Assembly (NCBI GenBank): GCA_018662715.1
Contig: JABJFP010000236.1
Coordinates: forward strand, 1-7,875
Length of the DNA: 7,875 bases
Reading direction: 5' to 3'
Origin: Methanobacteriota archaeon
GTDB taxonomy: Archaea; Thermoplasmatota; Poseidoniia; Poseidoniales; Poseidoniaceae
The position numbers and the translations under genes are program-made. Shown one piece after another: positions 6,158-7,875 of the stretch; the stretch's first letter is position 1, and each line of letters begins with the position of its first letter. The notes under the pieces are model-generated. The model saw only the letters and a list, made by a program, of their open reading frames with translations, was not told where the DNA came from and ran no database searches.

Positions 6158-7875
6158 TCGCTTATCTCCACTTTTCTTGGTTGGGCTGCTTGTTTTCACA
6201 AGCCTTGCTCCACTTACAATGGCTGAAGATGGTGCCCGCTCATCCCCCGATTTCATCATTACTTCATTCACTTTGGATGATGCCGGTTCTATCCTAGACG
6301 GAGGTTCAGTTGTTGCAGAAGCGGCAACACACATCGTTCGTGTTCAGGTTCAAAACATTGGACTTGCCGCTGGGCAGGCGTCGCTTGCAATCTACCATCA
6401 AGGGACTTCTACTTCAGGCGATACAGTAGTTGGAAGCACCGACCTTGGCGTCATCAACAGTGGCTCAAGCAGCAATGTCGTAGTGTTTGCATGGTCTGCC
6501 ACCCTTGGGCCCGATCAAATCCTGAAGGCAAAAGTCACTTCTACCACAGACATTAACAACTTAAATAACGATGAAGAATTGCTCGTAGACGTAACAACAA
6601 CTCAGGCGGCATCTGTTCCAAGCATCATCGATATACCCGAGCCAGCCGTTGGCCAAACCAGCGTTGTCTGGTCGAAAACGATCCATGATTTCAACATCAA
6701 TGTCCGTAATGATGGAGTGAAGAATTTCTCGGCATCGTATAATCTCGTCTTCACAGATGTCAACAATCCCGGGACTACGTTCACAGAGACCTCTGCTACC
6801 GTCCCAATCATCCGGCCAGGTTCCCTGTACAATGGTGGAGCTACCCCTTCAATCGTTTCAATGAATTTTGATGCGACCGCACTCACTGGTGAATGGGCAG
6901 TTGTTGGTACAATGACAGCAACAGGAGTCGGTTGGAGTCAATCCGTCCAATTCATTGACTTCACAGTTGTATTTTCAAACTACAACGCCGAAGTCATTAC
7001 TGCCCAAGACCGAAGCGTTGAGCCTGGTCAAGGTACTACGCTCACTTACATTGTGAAGAACATCGGGCTCTCGAGTGATGACTACTCAATTGGACTATCC
7101 TCCGCAGTTGGGTGGGTTGACGCAACATCAACTCCGGCCAGCACCGCTACGATTTCCCCGGGAGTTACAACGGCCGTTCTCGTACAAGTTGATGTTCCAG
7201 CTAATGCACTTCGTACTGATTCGGAACTCGTCACGCTCACACTCACTTCGTCGGGGAGTAGTTTCGTCTACACCATGCAGACCACAGTTCTTGCAGGGGA
7301 GTCTTATGATGTCACGGTAACAATGCCTGTTGCGACCGAAATGCTTGTTCCGGGAAATGAAACCCCAATTCTCTTTGATGTGACAAACGATGGAAATTCT
7401 CCAAGTGCATTTTTGCTAACTGCTGGATTGACCCAAAACGCAGTCGGTTGGGATTTGGAATTCACGCACCCTATTACGGGCGTTCTTTTGGCCGGAGAAA
7501 CTGTAAGTCTGTCTCTAGGGGTTAAGCCACCGACCATCAAGAATCCACTTGTTCCTTCCGAGCACAATCGTGCAGGCGACTCAATGGGAGTTTACATACA
7601 AGCCCAGTCAACGCTAGGCGGACTCCCGAGTATGGGCTCAACCCCAATCGAAATACTGCCGGTCATCATTGTAGACCCAGGTCTTCCTTCTGAGCCTATC
7701 GATATGACCGTTGAACAAGTCCTGGCCGCACGTGCAGGGACTGGGTTAGAAGAGATTCTTGACCTTGAGGTAGAGGTTCGCCACAATCTTGTAAATGATT
7801 TGTCTGAAGAAGTGGATGCCACCCTTTCTCTTGGTGCCAAAGTGTTTACTTCGGATTCTTCAGGAGGATTTGACG
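6150..7875 (+). CDS. Large secreted protein with tandem CARDB/NEW3-like beta-sandwich domains (3' end outside window)
   Basis: The first 575 residues start with a classic signal peptide (short basic n-region with R4, hydrophobic core 8-22, likely cleavage after TMA, residue 25). The mature part is Ser/Thr/Val-rich, Cys-free and beta-rich. Four VxNxG motifs (VQNIG 67-71, VRNDG 185-189, VKNIG 302-306, VTNDG 411-415), spaced about 110-118 residues apart, mark successive immunoglobulin-like modules of the CARDB / NEW3 kind. The third and fourth show the NEW3 pattern of N-x-G, GW, then a PG or AGE turn and V-x-P. A fifth module begins near 515. Such proteins are cell-surface or secreted scaffolds, often with a C-terminal membrane anchor, which would lie beyond the window. 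The start ATG overlaps the upstream gene (ATGTCTAA), indicating coupled translation. The ligand is unknown; a sorting or adhesion role is only a guess. Confidence 0.85.
   Translation, partial: MSNRLSPLFLVGLLVFTSLAPLTMAEDGARSSPDFIITSFTLDDAGSILDGGSVVAEAATHIVRVQVQNIGLAAGQASLAIYHQGTSTSGDTVVGSTDLGVINSGSSSNVVVFAWSATLGPDQILKAKVTSTTDINNLNNDEELLVDVTTTQAASVPSIIDIPEPAVGQTSVVWSKTIHDFNINVRNDGVKNFSASYNLVFTDVNNPGTTFTETSATVPIIRPGSLYNGGATPSIVSMNFDATALTGEWAVVGTMTATGVGWSQSVQFIDFTVVFSNYNAEVITAQDRSVEPGQGTTLTYIVKNIGLSSDDYSIGLSSAVGWVDATSTPASTATISPGVTTAVLVQVDVPANALRTDSELVTLTLTSSGSSFVYTMQTTVLAGESYDVTVTMPVATEMLVPGNETPILFDVTNDGNSPSAFLLTAGLTQNAVGWDLEFTHPITGVLLAGETVSLSLGVKPPTIKNPLVPSEHNRAGDSMGVYIQAQSTLGGLPSMGSTPIEILPVIIVDPGLPSEPIDMTVEQVLAARAGTGLEEILDLEVEVRHNLVNDLSEEVDATLSLGAKVFTSDSSGGFD

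Noticed and set aside
6602..7840. Several minus-strand open frames opposite the secreted protein gene
   Set aside because: They are antisense to a long unbroken frame with a signal peptide and four regularly spaced VxNxG motifs.

Overview
The window is a gene-dense piece of a mid-GC genome, about 97% coding, with eight protein genes, two of them cut by the window ends. No rRNA, tRNA, CRISPR array or mobile element is visible. The gene set suggests a planktonic archaeon, most likely a Marine Group II / Poseidoniales-type euryarchaeon: a membrane-anchored protein with calcium-loop and Gly-X-Y repeats, a large secreted CARDB-like protein, an aconitase X homologue, and mostly weak Shine-Dalgarno signals outside operon junctions. 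This placement is inference from gene style; no marker gene is present.

Layout. (1) Positions 1-897, minus strand: N-terminal part of a membrane-anchored extracellular protein with alternating Cys-bracketed calcium-type loops and collagen-like linkers. (2) A 110 bp divergent spacer. (3) Positions 1008-3772, plus strand: a two-gene operon of a fused aconitase X (large plus swivel domain in one chain) and an extended SDR nucleotide-sugar epimerase/dehydratase, joined by a 4 bp start/stop overlap. (4) Positions 5541-3763, minus strand: a tight three-gene operon of a Bcp-type peroxiredoxin, a left-handed beta-helix acetyltransferase and a flavin-reductase-like protein with an unusual N-terminal extension; its last gene overlaps the epimerase tail-to-tail by 10 bp. 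(5) A 184 bp divergent spacer with a tandem 10 bp A/T-rich repeat. (6) From 5726 to the end, plus strand: a small helical protein of unknown function, overlapping by 8 bp the start of a large secreted protein built of VxNxG-type beta-sandwich domains that runs off the window.

How they may work together. The epimerase and the acetyltransferase both look like nucleotide-sugar enzymes and could serve surface glycans, while the peroxiredoxin and flavin-binding protein suggest redox housekeeping. The aconitase X could be the mevalonate 5-phosphate dehydratase of the archaeal isoprenoid pathway, a cis-3-hydroxyproline dehydratase, or an enzyme for another substrate; its coupling to a sugar epimerase gene is the most thought-provoking item. 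I see no clear new defence or mobile system here.
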